Below, piece after piece: positions 1-10,138 of a stretch of 64,000 nucleotides of DNA. The first letter of the stretch is position 1. Every line of letters starts with the position of its first letter. Origin of the DNA: Opitutia bacterium UBA7441 (GTDB lineage Bacteria; Verrucomicrobiota; Verrucomicrobiia; Opitutales; Coraliomargaritaceae). Position numbers and translations under genes: made by a program. The stretch covers positions 26,009 through 90,008 of the forward strand of contig DLQD01000152.1 in the NCBI GenBank assembly GCA_002480015.1. Reading direction: 5' to 3'. The notes beneath the pieces were generated by a model. It saw only the letters and a program-made list of their open reading frames with translations, had not been told where the DNA came from and searched no databases.

Positions 1-50
1 GCAAGATGGAACGCGCTTGGCAGGCTCGGGGACTTAAATTTTCTGCACGC

Positions 51-548
51 ATGGAATGGCAAATTAAAACAATCGCCCGTAAATCGTCACTCAGTGGCGA
101 GGCCTTCATCCCGGGCGACCGCGTCGTCTGCTTGATTTTCAAAGACGACCAGGCTGGAGAACTCGGCCGTGCCGATCTGCGCCCTGATGAAATCGAGTCA
201 TTCGAGCTGCCTGGCGAAGTGCTCGGCCGCTGGTCACGCGTAGTCAAAGATCCGGACGACGAGGGTGCCCACGCCCGGGAGACGATGGCATCCGCGGAAG
301 ATTTTTTCTTTTCCCTCTACGAGAACGAGCAAGCTGAGGCTCAGGAGGAATCTGATATGCTTAAGCACCTCCTCTCACTCATGCTGGAGCGTAAACGTGT
401 CCTCCGTGCTGTGGGCGAGCGGCAGAACAAGGGCGAGCAGCGCTACCTCCACGTTAAAACCAAGCGTGAGTTAACCGTGCCGATTGTCGATATTTCCACT
501 GAGCTCATGCTCAAAATCGAAGACACCATTGGGGATATTATCCTCTAA
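51..548 (+). CDS. Conserved hypothetical protein, 165 aa
   Basis: I do not recognise a named family. The frame stays open upstream to an ATG at 6, but the ATG at 51 gives a more natural start (MEWQIKTIARKS). The protein is soluble and charged, with no signal peptide or membrane segment. The middle is rich in Asp/Glu and the C-terminal half (about residues 100-140) looks helical. It lies 15 bases before a lipoprotein gene and a peptidase gene on the same strand, so it may be the first gene of that group. The window begins only 50 bases upstream, so its promoter is not visible. No function is assigned. Confidence 0.75.
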   Translation: MEWQIKTIARKSSLSGEAFIPGDRVVCLIFKDDQAGELGRADLRPDEIESFELPGEVLGRWSRVVKDPDDEGAHARETMASAEDFFFSLYENEQAEAQEESDMLKHLLSLMLERKRVLRAVGERQNKGEQRYLHVKTKRELTVPIVDISTELMLKIEDTIGDIIL

Positions 549-563
549 CCACAGACCTAATAT

Positions 564-1067
564 ATGCGCCGTTCAACTTTGCCTGTACTCTTCCTCGCCC
601 TCTTTGTCTTCGCTACCCTTGGCGGCTGTCGGAAAGCCGCCGTGCTCGAAAATGCGATGGTGCCACGGCTTTTGATCGAGACGCGGGGAGTCAACTATGG
701 TGCTCTTGGCGGTGATGTTGTGACGCTGCCAGTAAGTGGGACTTCGATCGCTGTGCAGGCACAGCCTCTGGTCAGCGAGTTCGAAATTCTTAATGTAGAG
801 CAGGTCAAAGTTGACATGGGGATGGCCTTGCTCGTGCAAATTAGCCCTAAAGGTGCGCGTGAGCTCTATCGGGGATCGGTCTCCAACATGGGCGGCCGCA
901 TCGTGTTCACAGTCAACGGTAACGCTATCGGCGCACGCCGGATCGACGGCGCCATCCAAGATGGCAATTTCTACACCTTTGTCGAAGTGGACGACGCCGA
1001 GCTGGCTCAGCTTGTGCTCGATATGAAAGAGACTCTCGTTCATATCCAGAACGAAAAAAACAATTAG
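564..1067 (+). CDS. Lipoprotein with a SecD P1-head-like domain, 167 aa
   Basis: The N-terminus is a lipoprotein signal: MRR, a hydrophobic stretch, then the lipobox LGGC with Cys22 as the probable lipidated residue. The rest (about 85-160) aligns by eye with the periplasmic P1 head of SecD. A segment reading ALLVQISPKGARELYRGS is followed by an IVFTVNGNAIGARRI strand pattern and an acidic-hydrophobic C-terminal helix. The same order (KGA-like helix, LDG-type strand pair, C-terminal helix) occurs in the SecDF encoded at 30.7-33.2 kb. There are no membrane segments beyond the signal, so it is not a translocase subunit itself. It sits 24 bases before the M23 peptidase gene. The role is unknown; an envelope protein is likely. 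Confidence 0.8.
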   Translation: MRRSTLPVLFLALFVFATLGGCRKAAVLENAMVPRLLIETRGVNYGALGGDVVTLPVSGTSIAVQAQPLVSEFEILNVEQVKVDMGMALLVQISPKGARELYRGSVSNMGGRIVFTVNGNAIGARRIDGAIQDGNFYTFVEVDDAELAQLVLDMKETLVHIQNEKNN

Positions 1068-1091
1068 TCCCGCAAGCGACTTGCCTGGACA

Positions 1092-2099
1092 ATGAAGACC
1101 GCAACGATTTCCCGACTCCTTCCCTGCCTTTTCTTAGTGTTTGCCGCTAAGGCCGGCATTATATGGCCGACGCCCAACCCAGCCTTTCAAAACGGCCAGC
1201 CAATCGAGGCGTACATCCAGCCTACCGCGTCTGGCGTGCCCGAGTCCGGACTTTTCGGCTGCGTGCGCAACAGTGGGAGCCGCTTTCATGAGGGAATCGA
1301 TCTTTATCCGATCAAACGTGACAGCCGTGGCGAAGCATTGGATCCAGTGTATGCCGTCCTACCGGGACGGGTTGTCCATGTCAGTCGCGTCGCCGGATAC
1401 AGCAGTTATGGCCGCTATGTGGTGATCGAGCACGATGGGGAAGTTCCAGCTTACCACACGCTTTATGCGCATCTCGCCACAGTAGGGGACGGTATCATGC
1501 CAGGGGTTCGGGTCGAAGCCGGCACCGTGCTTGGTATTATGGGCCGTTCGGCCACCTATAGTATCCCTCGTCAGCGAGCGCACGTCCACTTCGAGATCGG
1601 CTTTCGCCTGACCGATCATTTTCAGTCCTGGTATCACCAGCAGACGTTCGACAGTAAAAATCGCCATGGCGTCTGGAACGGGATGAATTTGGTCAGTGTC
1701 GACCCCCTCGCATTCTACAAAGCCCTTCGCAAGGGTGAGGTCAAAAACCTCTACGAGCATCTAAAACGCCTGCCTGCCGTGGCTCGCATCCGAGTTTACA
1801 GTGATCAGGTGCCGGACTTCCTGAAGAACTATCCCGCTCTCGCCACGAGGCCCTTTGAAGGGCGCGCAGTCGTGGCCTGGGACATCGCCTTCACCGAATA
1901 CGGCGTGCCCAGGGAGTGGACGCCGCGCTTCGCCTCAGAAGGCCTCCCTGGCCATCCCGGCGATGTGACGGTGATCGCTTATAATCCGACGCTACTCGAG
2001 GCGCAAATGTGCCGCCGTGTCTTGGACGTTGGCGGTAGCAAGCCGACGATTACTTCCGGCACGCTCACCACGATCAAGAAGTTATTTCAGTTTAAGTAG
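1092..2099 (+). CDS. M23-family (LytM-type) metallopeptidase, secreted, 335 aa
   Basis: A signal peptide (about residues 1-22) precedes a LytM/peptidase M23 domain. The zinc-binding signature is visible: HEGID near residue 66 (HxxxD) and HVHFE near residue 163 (HxH). The strand pattern YVVIEHDGE...YHTLYAHL between them is typical of the family. M23 enzymes cut peptide cross-bridges in peptidoglycan or act as degenerate amidase activators; the intact metal ligands favour catalysis. The C-terminal 140 residues are a further region I do not recognise. It is the last gene of a three-gene run on this strand and converges on topB, with a 16-bp palindrome between them. Confidence 0.88.
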   Translation: MKTATISRLLPCLFLVFAAKAGIIWPTPNPAFQNGQPIEAYIQPTASGVPESGLFGCVRNSGSRFHEGIDLYPIKRDSRGEALDPVYAVLPGRVVHVSRVAGYSSYGRYVVIEHDGEVPAYHTLYAHLATVGDGIMPGVRVEAGTVLGIMGRSATYSIPRQRAHVHFEIGFRLTDHFQSWYHQQTFDSKNRHGVWNGMNLVSVDPLAFYKALRKGEVKNLYEHLKRLPAVARIRVYSDQVPDFLKNYPALATRPFEGRAVVAWDIAFTEYGVPREWTPRFASEGLPGHPGDVTVIAYNPTLLEAQMCRRVLDVGGSKPTITSGTLTTIKKLFQFK

Positions 2100-2101
2100 G
2101 C

Positions 2102-2117
2102 GCTTCACATGTGAAGC
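2102..2117. repeat. Perfect 16-bp palindrome between convergent genes
   Basis: GCTTCACATGTGAAGC is its own reverse complement and fills most of the 28-base gap between the M23 peptidase and topB stop codons. It could fold as a 6-bp hairpin with a CATG loop in either transcript. No T-run follows on either side, so it is not a standard intrinsic terminator. Confidence 0.6.
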
Positions 2118-2127
2118 CCGTAAGATC

Positions 2128-4677
2128 TTAGGTCTCTTTTGTCGCCTTTCTGGCCGCTTTCTTCGCCGGGCGAGGTGCGAACTCGAAGCCAATCTTGCCT
2201 GTTCCGAAGTCCAAGGTCAGGTGAGCTTTAAAGGGACGCTTGGTGCGCTTGGAGACAAAGCCGTCAAGGAGTGGGGTCTTGCCCTCGGTAAAGAGCTTTT
2301 CGACCTCGGTCGCTTGGAGCTCTTTTTGAAGTATGGTCTTGCCGAGGCGGAAACCTTCGGGTGCATCGTTGGTCTTGAGCTGGGGCACGTGGTAGGCCTT
2401 CTCGGTTTCGTAAAGCTTGGCCTCGGTGCCGTCGGGCAGGGTGAAAGTTTTGATGACCTGCTCGTGCTTGAGCTCTTCAACCGAGACGGGCTCATCGCCG
2501 TCGAAGACAAACTCGGTCTTCCATTTGCCAATCTTGCCGGTCTTGGAAACAGACGGAGCAAGTTTAAGTGCCGCGCTGAAGGGCTTATTGAAACGGGAGA
2601 CGAAACCATCGATTTCGGGTAACTGCTTAGTCGAGATAAGTTCCTTCGCTTCGTTCTCGCTTAGTTTACGGCCGGCGATGTGTTTGGAGATACGGAAATC
2701 GCACGCTTGCTCGCGGCACTCGTAGGTGGCGTCAGTCTGCTTAAGGCGGGGCGCGCCGCAGGCCGGGCAGGGGCACTCCAAGTCGGGGAAGACGCGGTTG
2801 ACTAGTGTTTGCATGTGGGAGCGGGCTTTTTCGACGACCTCTTCGGTGAAGTGGTTGATCTCTTGCATGAAGGCATCGCGCTTGATCTCGCCTTTTTCCA
2901 TCTTGTTCAGCTTGGCTTCCCAGTCGCCTGTCATGGAAGGGCTACTGAGAGCCTGGATATCCATCTCCTCGCAAAGCTCGATCAGGCGTAGGCCTTTGCC
3001 GGTGACATTGAGCTCGCGGCCTTCGCGGGCGATGTATTTTTGTCGGAGTAGGCCCTCGATCGTGGCGGCGCGGGTGGCGGGGGTGCCGAGGCCGCGCTCG
3101 GACATGGCTTCACGTAGTTCGTCGTCGTCGATCAGTTTGCCGGCACCTTCCATCGCGGCAAGCAGAGTTGACTCGGTGTAGCGCGCGGGCGGATTGGTCG
3201 TCTTGTCTTCCACTGCAATCGCTTCGCTCTGAGCTGTCTCGCCATCGGAGACTCCGACCAGCTCGTCCTTGCTGGTGGCGACCCCGGCCACGCGGCCATA
3301 GACAGCCAGCCAGCCCGGCTCGGTCAGCGTTTTGCCATTCGTCAGGAAGGTGTCCTTTTCGTCGCCGTGGTGGATCGTAGTGAGGCGTTTGGTGACCTCA
3401 AACTCGGCGTGTGGGAAGAAGACGGCGATGAAGCGCTTGACGACCATCTCGTAGAGCTTGGATTCCTGCTCGTTGAGTTTGACGACCCGTCCAGTCGGGA
3501 TGATCGCGAAGTGATCGGAAACTTTGGCGTTATTGAAGATACGCTTGTTGAAGCTGATACGGTCTTCCTCGATGGCCTTGGCCGCCCACTTGGCGACGGG
3601 GTGGCCGGAGCTGGCCAATTCGCGCATGGTCTCGTGGACTTTGTTCATATAGTCCTCGGGCAGGTAGCGCGAGTCCGTCCGCGGGTAGGTCAGCATCTTG
3701 TGGCGCTCGTAGAGAGCTTGGGCCAGGCCGAGCGTATTCTTTGCGGTGAAAGGGGCTTCACGCTGGAGCGTGGTCAGGTCGTAGAGTTGAGGCGCAATCT
3801 GTTTGGTCGGCTTTTTCACTTCGGTCACAAGGCCTTCTTTCCCCTCACAGCGGGTGCGTATTTTGACAGCGGTTAACTTGTCCCAAATCCGTTCGGCTCG
3901 GCCCTGCGGCTGGGCGGGGTCTTTCTTCCAGCCGAGGTCGATCCATTTGCCCGGATAGTTGCCCTTGGCCACCGCGAAGTCGGCATGCACCTCCCAGTAG
4001 TCTTCCGGGTTAAAGGCTATGATTTCGCGCTCGCGCTTGGCGAGAATGGCGAGGGTGGGGGTTTGCACGCGGCCGGCGGCGGTGATGTTAAAGCCCCCAT
4101 GACGGGAGCGGAAGCAGGTGAGCGCACGGGTGGAGTTGAGGCCGACCAGCCAGTCGGACTCGGAGCGGCACTTGGCGGCGTCGGCGAGGTTGGACATTTG
4201 CTCACCCTCGCGAAGCTTTGCCCAAGCTTCTTGGATCGCGCCCGTGGTCATCGATTGCATCCAGAGCCGCTTGACTGGCTTCTGAATCTCGCCGATGTCC
4301 ATGATGTATTGAAAGATGAGTTCACCTTCGCGGCCGGCGTCACATGCATTCACGATGACGTCGTATTCTTTTTTCTTAGCTAGGCTGAGCACATGCTTAA
4401 GGCGGCCAGCGCTTTGTTCGATCGGCTGAAGCTCGAATTTCTTGGGAATCGCGGGGAGCACGTTGAAGTTCCACGGCAGGTTCTTACCATTCGGGCCGGT
4501 CGGCATTTTCAACTCGACGAGGTGCCCGACGGCGGAGGTGATCGCGGCCTGGTCGCTTTCGAAGTAGGTCGCATCCCGAGACTTCCCTTTCTTGGCGAAC
4601 TTGCCCAATTGTTTGGTGAGGGCGCGGGAGAGGTCGGTCGCGACGGAAGGTTTCTCGGCGATAATTAAATATTTCAT
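2128..4677 (-). CDS. topB: DNA topoisomerase III (type IA), 849 aa
   Basis: Type IA topoisomerase, which passes one DNA strand through a transient single-strand break. The Toprim domain starts at the N-terminus with IIAEKPS (Glu8) and has the acidic motif CDAGREGE at 112-119. The catalytic Tyr is Tyr331 in LTYPRTDSR. The core spans about 1-600. It is followed by a zinc-ribbon-like segment (CPCPACG...CREQAC) and two C-terminal repeats beginning [11 protein letters not shown] and [12 protein letters not shown], which belong to a repeat found in many type IA C-termini. The protein is longer than E. coli TopB (about 650 aa) because of this tail, which ends in a Lys/Ala-rich stretch. It is transcribed divergently from lpxK. 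Confidence 0.95.
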   Translation of the reverse strand: MKYLIIAEKPSVATDLSRALTKQLGKFAKKGKSRDATYFESDQAAITSAVGHLVELKMPTGPNGKNLPWNFNVLPAIPKKFELQPIEQSAGRLKHVLSLAKKKEYDVIVNACDAGREGELIFQYIMDIGEIQKPVKRLWMQSMTTGAIQEAWAKLREGEQMSNLADAAKCRSESDWLVGLNSTRALTCFRSRHGGFNITAAGRVQTPTLAILAKREREIIAFNPEDYWEVHADFAVAKGNYPGKWIDLGWKKDPAQPQGRAERIWDKLTAVKIRTRCEGKEGLVTEVKKPTKQIAPQLYDLTTLQREAPFTAKNTLGLAQALYERHKMLTYPRTDSRYLPEDYMNKVHETMRELASSGHPVAKWAAKAIEEDRISFNKRIFNNAKVSDHFAIIPTGRVVKLNEQESKLYEMVVKRFIAVFFPHAEFEVTKRLTTIHHGDEKDTFLTNGKTLTEPGWLAVYGRVAGVATSKDELVGVSDGETAQSEAIAVEDKTTNPPARYTESTLLAAMEGAGKLIDDDELREAMSERGLGTPATRAATIEGLLRQKYIAREGRELNVTGKGLRLIELCEEMDIQALSSPSMTGDWEAKLNKMEKGEIKRDAFMQEINHFTEEVVEKARSHMQTLVNRVFPDLECPCPACGAPRLKQTDATYECREQACDFRISKHIAGRKLSENEAKELISTKQLPEIDGFVSRFNKPFSAALKLAPSVSKTGKIGKWKTEFVFDGDEPVSVEELKHEQVIKTFTLPDGTEAKLYETEKAYHVPQLKTNDAPEGFRLGKTILQKELQATEVEKLFTEGKTPLLDGFVSKRTKRPFKAHLTLDFGTGKIGFEFAPRPAKKAARKATKET

Positions 4678-4816
4678 AGACTATAGAAGCGGTGAAGCCT
4701 CCGCAAATCGCGAAGGATCGCTGTTTTTTGGACAGAAAGCGGCGAATAGTACTGGCGTCAACCTTCTTTCTGGTTTTGAGATTCGCTTTCCCTCGAAGAA
4801 ACGAATTTTCTGAACT

Positions 4817-6061
4817 ATGCCCTCCATACGCCGAATACGCTATAAGTTTGCGCGCGCAGCGGACGATTTTGCCCAGTTTACTGCTGACGTGATTTATGAT
4901 CGTCGGCATGGGCGTGGCGCTGAAATCATGGCGACATGCCTTTACGGGCTCTCCTTTCTGTTCAGCGGGATCGTGCAATTGCGCTGGTATCTCTATGAGC
5001 ACCGCATCCTCCGCAATAAGCCTCTAGGCTGTCTTGTTGTGGTGGTGGGTAACCTCACCGTAGGTGGCACCGGTAAGACTCCAGTGGTCGAAAAAATCGC
5101 CCGTACCCTGACCGAGCGCGGGCGCAAGGTCGCGATCCTCAGTCGTGGTTATAAGAGCAAGAAGGAACCTTTGCCCAAAAAACTCTGGCGTAAGCTGACC
5201 CATGGCACCGAAGCCCCGCCCAAAATCGTGAGCGACGGCAAGACTGTGCTGCTCGACTCTGACGTGGCGGGTGACGAACCCTACATGCTGGCGCGCAATC
5301 TTCCCGGCGTGGTCGTGCTCTGTGATAAGAATCGGGTCAAAGCCGGTTCCTTTGCCATCCGCCGATTTGGTTGCGACACCTTGATTCTTGACGACGGCTT
5401 CCAATACCTCCCGCTCAAGGGCAGGCTCAACCTCTTACTCGTTGATAAGACCAATCCTTTCGGCAACCAGCACCTCTTGCCCCGCGGCATTCTCCGCGAG
5501 CCGATCAAGCACCTCTCCCGCGCCAACTATATCTTCCTGACCAAGTCCGACGGCATTCGTGATGACGCATTGCTGGAGATGATCCGCGAGAACAATCCGA
5601 AGGCCGAAATCATCGAGTGTGCCCACAAGCCACAATACCTGCAATCCGTCAACAGCGCCGAGCGCCTCTCGCTAGACGTCCTCAAAGGCGCCAGGGTCGG
5701 TGCCTTCAGCGGGATCGCCTCGCCCGAGAGTTTCGAAAATATGCTCCGCGACTTCGGTGCCGAGATTCGCTACAATCAGCGCTTCCTCGACCACCATCGC
5801 TTTACCCGTTACGAGATCGAACGCCTCTACCGCAAGGCAGGCAAGGCCGACCTTGAAATGATCGTGACGACCGAGAAGGATGCGGTCCGCCTCTTCGAGG
5901 ACATTCAGGCACCCGTCCCCGTCTACTATCTGCGCCTCGAGATTGATATCCTCTCCGGCGAAGAAGACTTCGAGGGCGCGACCGAGCGGATCTGCCGTCC
6001 ACGAACGAAAGAGCCCTCGATGACCCGTAGCCCTTGGTCGGAATCTCCGAAAGGGGCTTGA
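4817..6061 (+). CDS. lpxK: Tetraacyldisaccharide 4'-kinase (lipid A biosynthesis), 414 aa
   Basis: LpxK phosphorylates the 4' position of the tetraacyl disaccharide 1-phosphate intermediate of lipid A at the inner membrane. The N-terminus carries a hydrophobic membrane-anchor helix (about 38-56). It is followed by the characteristic P-loop [11 protein letters not shown] at 78-88 and the ILDDGFQY motif near residue 190. Length is somewhat above the usual 330-350 aa because of extra N- and C-terminal residues. No other lpx gene is nearby. Its presence implies an LPS-bearing outer membrane. Confidence 0.95.
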   Translation: MPSIRRIRYKFARAADDFAQFTADVIYDRRHGRGAEIMATCLYGLSFLFSGIVQLRWYLYEHRILRNKPLGCLVVVVGNLTVGGTGKTPVVEKIARTLTERGRKVAILSRGYKSKKEPLPKKLWRKLTHGTEAPPKIVSDGKTVLLDSDVAGDEPYMLARNLPGVVVLCDKNRVKAGSFAIRRFGCDTLILDDGFQYLPLKGRLNLLLVDKTNPFGNQHLLPRGILREPIKHLSRANYIFLTKSDGIRDDALLEMIRENNPKAEIIECAHKPQYLQSVNSAERLSLDVLKGARVGAFSGIASPESFENMLRDFGAEIRYNQRFLDHHRFTRYEIERLYRKAGKADLEMIVTTEKDAVRLFEDIQAPVPVYYLRLEIDILSGEEDFEGATERICRPRTKEPSMTRSPWSESPKGA

Positions 6062-6119
6062 TCTCACTATCGGTTTTCGACACTGCTTGTGTTTTCCTTC
6101 ACTACCAAAAACTTTAAAT

Positions 6120-7337
6120 ATGGCTTCCGATACAGCCGATACCGCCACCAAAGACGCTGATCCCAAGGTTCTGGACCTTGAGGTCAAAGATGCACAGATC
6201 ATTTTTAATTCCGTTTGGGCGAGCCTGGAGGATGAATTCGGCGAGGAACAGCTTCGCTTTCCCAAGGAGATTTTTTGGCTCAATGGTGCACCTGGTGCAG
6301 GTAAGGGCACCAATACCGACTTCATCATGCAGTATCGCGACCTAACCGCGCCCCCGTTGGTCGTCAGTAGTCTGCTCAAGAGCCCCGAGGCGCAGAAGAT
6401 GAAAGACGCCGGCATGCTGGTGGGTGATCGTGAGGTGATCGAGATCATGCTGCGTAAACTGCTTGATCCTATCTACAAAACGGGTGCGGTCGTCGACGGT
6501 TTTCCCCGTACCAAGGTGCAGGTCGAGTGCGTCAAGCTTCTCTACCAAAAGCTGATCGAACTACGTCTTAAGTTTAAGGAGACCCTTTTTACCGAGCATT
6601 TCAAAAAGCCCGCCTTCCACATAGTAGTGCTCTTCATCGATGAGAAAGAGAGCGTCAAGCGCCAGGTCAACCGTGGCCTTGAAGCGCAGGCGCATAACGA
6701 AGAGGTGCTGGAATCGGGCGTCGGTGAATTACAGGAACTGCGCCCGACCGACCTAGACCCAGAGGCCGCGCTTAATCGCTATCGTACATTTAAGGAAAAA
6801 ACCTACGGTGCCCTTAAGGACCTGCGGGAGATTTTCTTCTATCACTTCATTAATGCACACGGCCCCATCGAAGTCGTCCGGCAGCGGATCGACGAAGAAC
6901 TCCGCTACCAAGGCTCGTTGGAACTCGATGAGGCGACCTACGATCGCATTTCCAGTATCCCCGTCGCCTTCACGATCTCGAAGCACGCCCGTCAGGAACT
7001 CGTCGACCGCCTAGACGCCTACGTCGAGCGCCAGAGCGAGCTCTTTGAAAAAGTCGTCGCGTTGATCAAGAGCGATTTTTTGCCCATCATCGAGCGCCAT
7101 GCGATTTCCGGTAGTGCCGTGGTCAACACAGAAGACGGCGTGCTTCATGATCCTGACGCACTTGCCATGCTCATCGACATATTCTCCGAGCGTGGCTACC
7201 ACGCCATTGTTGACGTTCATCGCGAAGAAATCCCTGATTCCATCGATCCGAAGACTTTCAAGATCAAGACCCGTATCAAGCGCATCTTCCGAGTCCGCGT
7301 TCAGTTCAAAGGATCCGACATCCGCCGCGGCAGGTAG
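6120..7337 (+). CDS. Adenylate kinase-like nucleoside monophosphate kinase with C-terminal extension, 405 aa
   Basis: The central domain (about 50-260) is an adenylate kinase-type NMP kinase: P-loop GAPGAGKGT at 56-64 and the NMP-binding motif [10 protein letters not shown]. The LID region is unusual, containing [17 protein letters not shown] in place of a standard LID. A 50-residue N-terminal leader and about 150 further C-terminal residues bring the length to roughly twice that of a standard Adk (about 215 aa). The C-terminal part is predicted helical plus alpha/beta and I do not recognise it. The ATG at 6120 is chosen over an in-frame ATG at 6087, whose reading falls in the spacer after lpxK. 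A canonical adk elsewhere in the genome is likely. Confidence 0.82.
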   Translation: MASDTADTATKDADPKVLDLEVKDAQIIFNSVWASLEDEFGEEQLRFPKEIFWLNGAPGAGKGTNTDFIMQYRDLTAPPLVVSSLLKSPEAQKMKDAGMLVGDREVIEIMLRKLLDPIYKTGAVVDGFPRTKVQVECVKLLYQKLIELRLKFKETLFTEHFKKPAFHIVVLFIDEKESVKRQVNRGLEAQAHNEEVLESGVGELQELRPTDLDPEAALNRYRTFKEKTYGALKDLREIFFYHFINAHGPIEVVRQRIDEELRYQGSLELDEATYDRISSIPVAFTISKHARQELVDRLDAYVERQSELFEKVVALIKSDFLPIIERHAISGSAVVNTEDGVLHDPDALAMLIDIFSERGYHAIVDVHREEIPDSIDPKTFKIKTRIKRIFRVRVQFKGSDIRRGR

Positions 7338-7506
7338 CCGTGCGTGCCGCTCTGCTGCGCGGAATGAAAGTGAAGGTGCGTTCTCAGCGAGAACTCCCTC
7401 GCCGGTCTTTCTTTTCTCAATGAGGAAGAGTTTCCGCGCGCACTTTTCAAAGTATTTGTGAATAGGCGGATAATGTGTGATTCGAAGCATGTGCTTGCGA
7501 CTCACG

Positions 7507-8310
7507 TCAAAGTGCCAGCCAAATCGTTGCTGGCACCAGAAGGCTGAGATCCGCCAGCACACGGAAGGTCTCGACTGGGATGCGCCGTCGCAAGAGATGT
7601 ATAATCCCGAGCGCGAGAAAGCCGATGCTCAAAGCGATAGCGCAGGGCGGCGCGACTATGGTGACTAGGAGGTGCAACGACAACGCGCTCACCCCTAACC
7701 AACGCTCCGCCACGACGGGGGCAATCGAGTGGACCCGCATCTCTGCGTCGATCGCTTTCTCCATCGCCCCTATGATCAGGCAGTTTAACATACAGAGCAG
7801 CGCGAAGAAAATGATGAACCCCATCGGAATTGCCGCCGCATCGAAGACCACGACCCCGCCAGTGAAGATTAGGGCCACGCAGATTTCCTTTGGGAAAAAG
7901 CGCCGCGACAACTTTTGGTTGAGTGCTGTGTAAACGAGGCACACAGACAGCAGCCACGCGCCTGCCTGCAGTTGTTCCGTCCTTAACCCGAGTAGGGCGA
8001 TGGTCAGATCCACGACTAGGACACCCGCCCAGGCCCGCCAGAGCGTGCGTGTGTGCCGCTTGGCGAAACTGTGCCGCGCCGAGAGTAGCTGCCGTGCTGG
8101 GCGGCGGGCTACATCGATGAGCCGGTCGGCCGTGTAGGTCAACCAGACCGATAGCCCCAGCACCCCACAGGCGGCTGGGCTCATCGGCAGCTCCAGCGCA
8201 TTGGCCAGCGCTATCTGCCAGACCACCGCGATCAAAGCGGCGTCGAGTGCCAGCAGGTTCGGCCATTGCCAAATTTGGATGTTCGGTCTGTCAGGCACGT
8301 AGGCTTTCAT
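7507..8310 (-). CDS. Polytopic membrane protein, UbiA-like, 267 aa
   Basis: About eight hydrophobic segments are visible. A short cytoplasmic-type motif, YTADRLIDV, resembles the first DxxxD aspartate motif of UbiA prenyltransferases. The second expected motif is poorly matched (KAIDAEMRVHS), so enzymatic activity on prenyl diphosphates is uncertain. The ATG at 8310 has AGGA a few bases upstream and immediately precedes a soluble stretch ending at the first helix. The frame stays open upstream to 8421 and, past one TAG at 8476-8478, on to 8532. It is convergent with the adk-like gene. Confidence 0.72.
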   Translation of the reverse strand: MKAYVPDRPNIQIWQWPNLLALDAALIAVVWQIALANALELPMSPAACGVLGLSVWLTYTADRLIDVARRPARQLLSARHSFAKRHTRTLWRAWAGVLVVDLTIALLGLRTEQLQAGAWLLSVCLVYTALNQKLSRRFFPKEICVALIFTGGVVVFDAAAIPMGFIIFFALLCMLNCLIIGAMEKAIDAEMRVHSIAPVVAERWLGVSALSLHLLVTIVAPPCAIALSIGFLALGIIHLLRRRIPVETFRVLADLSLLVPATIWLAL

Positions 8311-8561
8311 TTCCTGGAGGGATTGCGGTAGGGGGGCTGCCGTAGGCGGGATGGCTTGTAGCCCATCGGTATCCGTTCGACTTTTATGCAGACAGGGCGC
8401 GGACAGGCAAGCTCTCGCCATTACGAAGCGTTCAGGGTGCTCTGTAGCGATGCGACGCGATATCTCGTCAATGTCCTACACGGTTTCCATCTCCAAGCTT
8501 TCGTTATGCATAAAGATATTCGGCTTTGCCATTCTCTTTGCAGCCGACAATCTCCACTTTC

Positions 8562-9557
8562 ATGCTGTCAACCTCGGCGAACAGTTCCACTGAAACCGCA
8601 CCGAAACGCTCGAAGATCGGGCCGCTCGCGCTCGCGCTGTTGATTCAATTGGGGCTGCTCTTCCTTGCTGTCTTCGTCGTCGTCCTCGTGCCCGATTTCA
8701 AGTCCGACCCCGAATTCGTCGCGCGCAAGAAAATATACCTCCCGCAAAAGGAACTGGAGCACAAAGTCGCCCTTGCCGAATTCCAAAACGCTGCCAGCTC
8801 GCCCATGCAGATGGAGCGTATCAGCACCCAGGCGCTTCTGCCTGAGGCCATGCCTACGCTCCCGCAGATGCCGCAGAGCGACTTTAACCCGATCGAACGC
8901 AACCCCGCCGCACTCCAGTCCGATTCCCTGCTCGGCCAGTCTGGTGTGCTCGGAGCACTCCAGGGCCTGCAGACTGGCAGCTCCTCCGCCTCCCTCTTCG
9001 GTATTGAGGACACCGGCCAGCGCATCCTCATCCTCTTCGATAATAGCTCCAGCGTCTGGAACAAAGCGAGCAAAGCGGGCGTGACCACCGCACGCTTCAT
9101 CAAAGAACTTTCTGCCCTGATTGATGGCCTTAATGCCAATACCCAGTTCGCCCTCGTACCATTTTCCCGCAGCGTGGGTTCCTTTCGTGATTATATGATT
9201 GCCGGCGGCGCTCGTAACAAGCGCGCGGCCAAAGCTTGGATCACTGAGAAAGTGCGCACCCAGTCGCTCACCACCCAACTGCCCCACACGGCCGACGGTG
9301 TGCAGGGCGCGCTCTCCGTCGCCTTCCAAATGGAGCCCGATGTCATTTTCCTTGTCTCCGACGCCGACTTTCAGCGCAACCGGCCCCGCCAGGGCGATGT
9401 TCCTTGGGACGAGCTAGAACGCACCCTTCGCGATCTGACCCGCGAATACGGTATCGAGCCCCGCCTCCACTTCATCGGCTTTCAAGTCGAATCCGGAGCC
9501 GCGGACGCCATGGCAAAAATCACCCGCCGCTACAAAGGGCAGCTCCGTAAACTGTAA
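8562..9557 (+). CDS. Membrane-anchored von Willebrand factor A domain protein, 331 aa
   Basis: A single transmembrane helix (about 20-44) is followed by a linker of roughly 100 residues and a C-terminal VWA domain beginning near residue 153 (QRILILFDNSSSVWN). The MIDAS signature DxSxS is present as DNSSS at 160-164. The later VSDADFQ segment fits the third metal-binding loop. VWA domains mediate metal-dependent protein contacts. The topology places it in the periplasm. An upstream TTG at 8526 would add 12 residues; the ATG is preferred. The gene is divergent from the UbiA-like gene and converges on the RidA-like gene. Confidence 0.8.
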   Translation: MLSTSANSSTETAPKRSKIGPLALALLIQLGLLFLAVFVVVLVPDFKSDPEFVARKKIYLPQKELEHKVALAEFQNAASSPMQMERISTQALLPEAMPTLPQMPQSDFNPIERNPAALQSDSLLGQSGVLGALQGLQTGSSSASLFGIEDTGQRILILFDNSSSVWNKASKAGVTTARFIKELSALIDGLNANTQFALVPFSRSVGSFRDYMIAGGARNKRAAKAWITEKVRTQSLTTQLPHTADGVQGALSVAFQMEPDVIFLVSDADFQRNRPRQGDVPWDELERTLRDLTREYGIEPRLHFIGFQVESGAADAMAKITRRYKGQLRKL

Positions 9558-9630
9558 CCCCAGTCCCCAGCGCAGCGGATGGCTGCAATTTGGAGCTCGG
9601 AGTTATCGACCTCTTTAAAAGAGTGAGCAC

Positions 9631-10092
9631 CTAGTAGACTTCAAAAATCGCTTGGATCTCGACGGTTGTATCTTTGGGCAGACCTGTCACGGCGACGGCG
9701 GCGCGGGTGTGGCGGCCTCGGTCGCCGAGGATATCGACGAGCAGGTCGGAGGCGCCATTGATCACAGCGGGACTGTCGGCGAAGCCGGGCACACCGTTGA
9801 CGAAACCGTTGAGCTGCACGACGCGGCTGATCTGATCCAAGTCGCCGAGTTGGCCTTTGGCCACGGCGAGTAGATTGAGTGCGCAGACGCGGGCGGCTGC
9901 CTGACCGTAGGCGATGTCACGCGACTCGCCGATTTTGCCCGTATGCGTCATCTCGCCGTTGACGAGGCAGATGGCGCCAGAGAGATAGAGCAAGTTGCCA
10001 ACCTGCATGCAGGCGACGTAGTTGCCCGCAGGCGCGGGTGCGGCTGGGAGTGTAATGCCGAGTTCGGCGAGGCGTGCATTCGTTTGACTCAT
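9631..10092 (-). CDS. RidA/YjgF-family protein, 153 aa
   Basis: Matches the YjgF/RidA family, which hydrolyses reactive enamine/imine intermediates, in the longer subgroup of about 150 aa. Typical features are the GNLLYLSG strand, the long helix region (AYGQAAARVCALNLL), and the C-terminal RAAVAVTGLPKDTTVEIQAIFEV, which holds the usual Arg and Glu of the active-site cleft. It is last in a run on the minus strand after trpC, rsmA and the symporter; gaps of 37, 21 and 46 bases are compatible with cotranscription. The exact substrate is not predictable. Confidence 0.88.
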   Translation of the reverse strand: MSQTNARLAELGITLPAAPAPAGNYVACMQVGNLLYLSGAICLVNGEMTHTGKIGESRDIAYGQAAARVCALNLLAVAKGQLGDLDQISRVVQLNGFVNGVPGFADSPAVINGASDLLVDILGDRGRHTRAAVAVTGLPKDTTVEIQAIFEVY

Positions 10093-10138
10093 GAGTTATT
10101 AATGGTGGGTAGTGCGGTGTCAGTGGCTAGTTAATAAT

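Noticed and set aside
3367..3876. ORF (169 aa) on the plus strand inside topB
   Set aside because: Shadow frame; topB has complete family motifs across this stretch.
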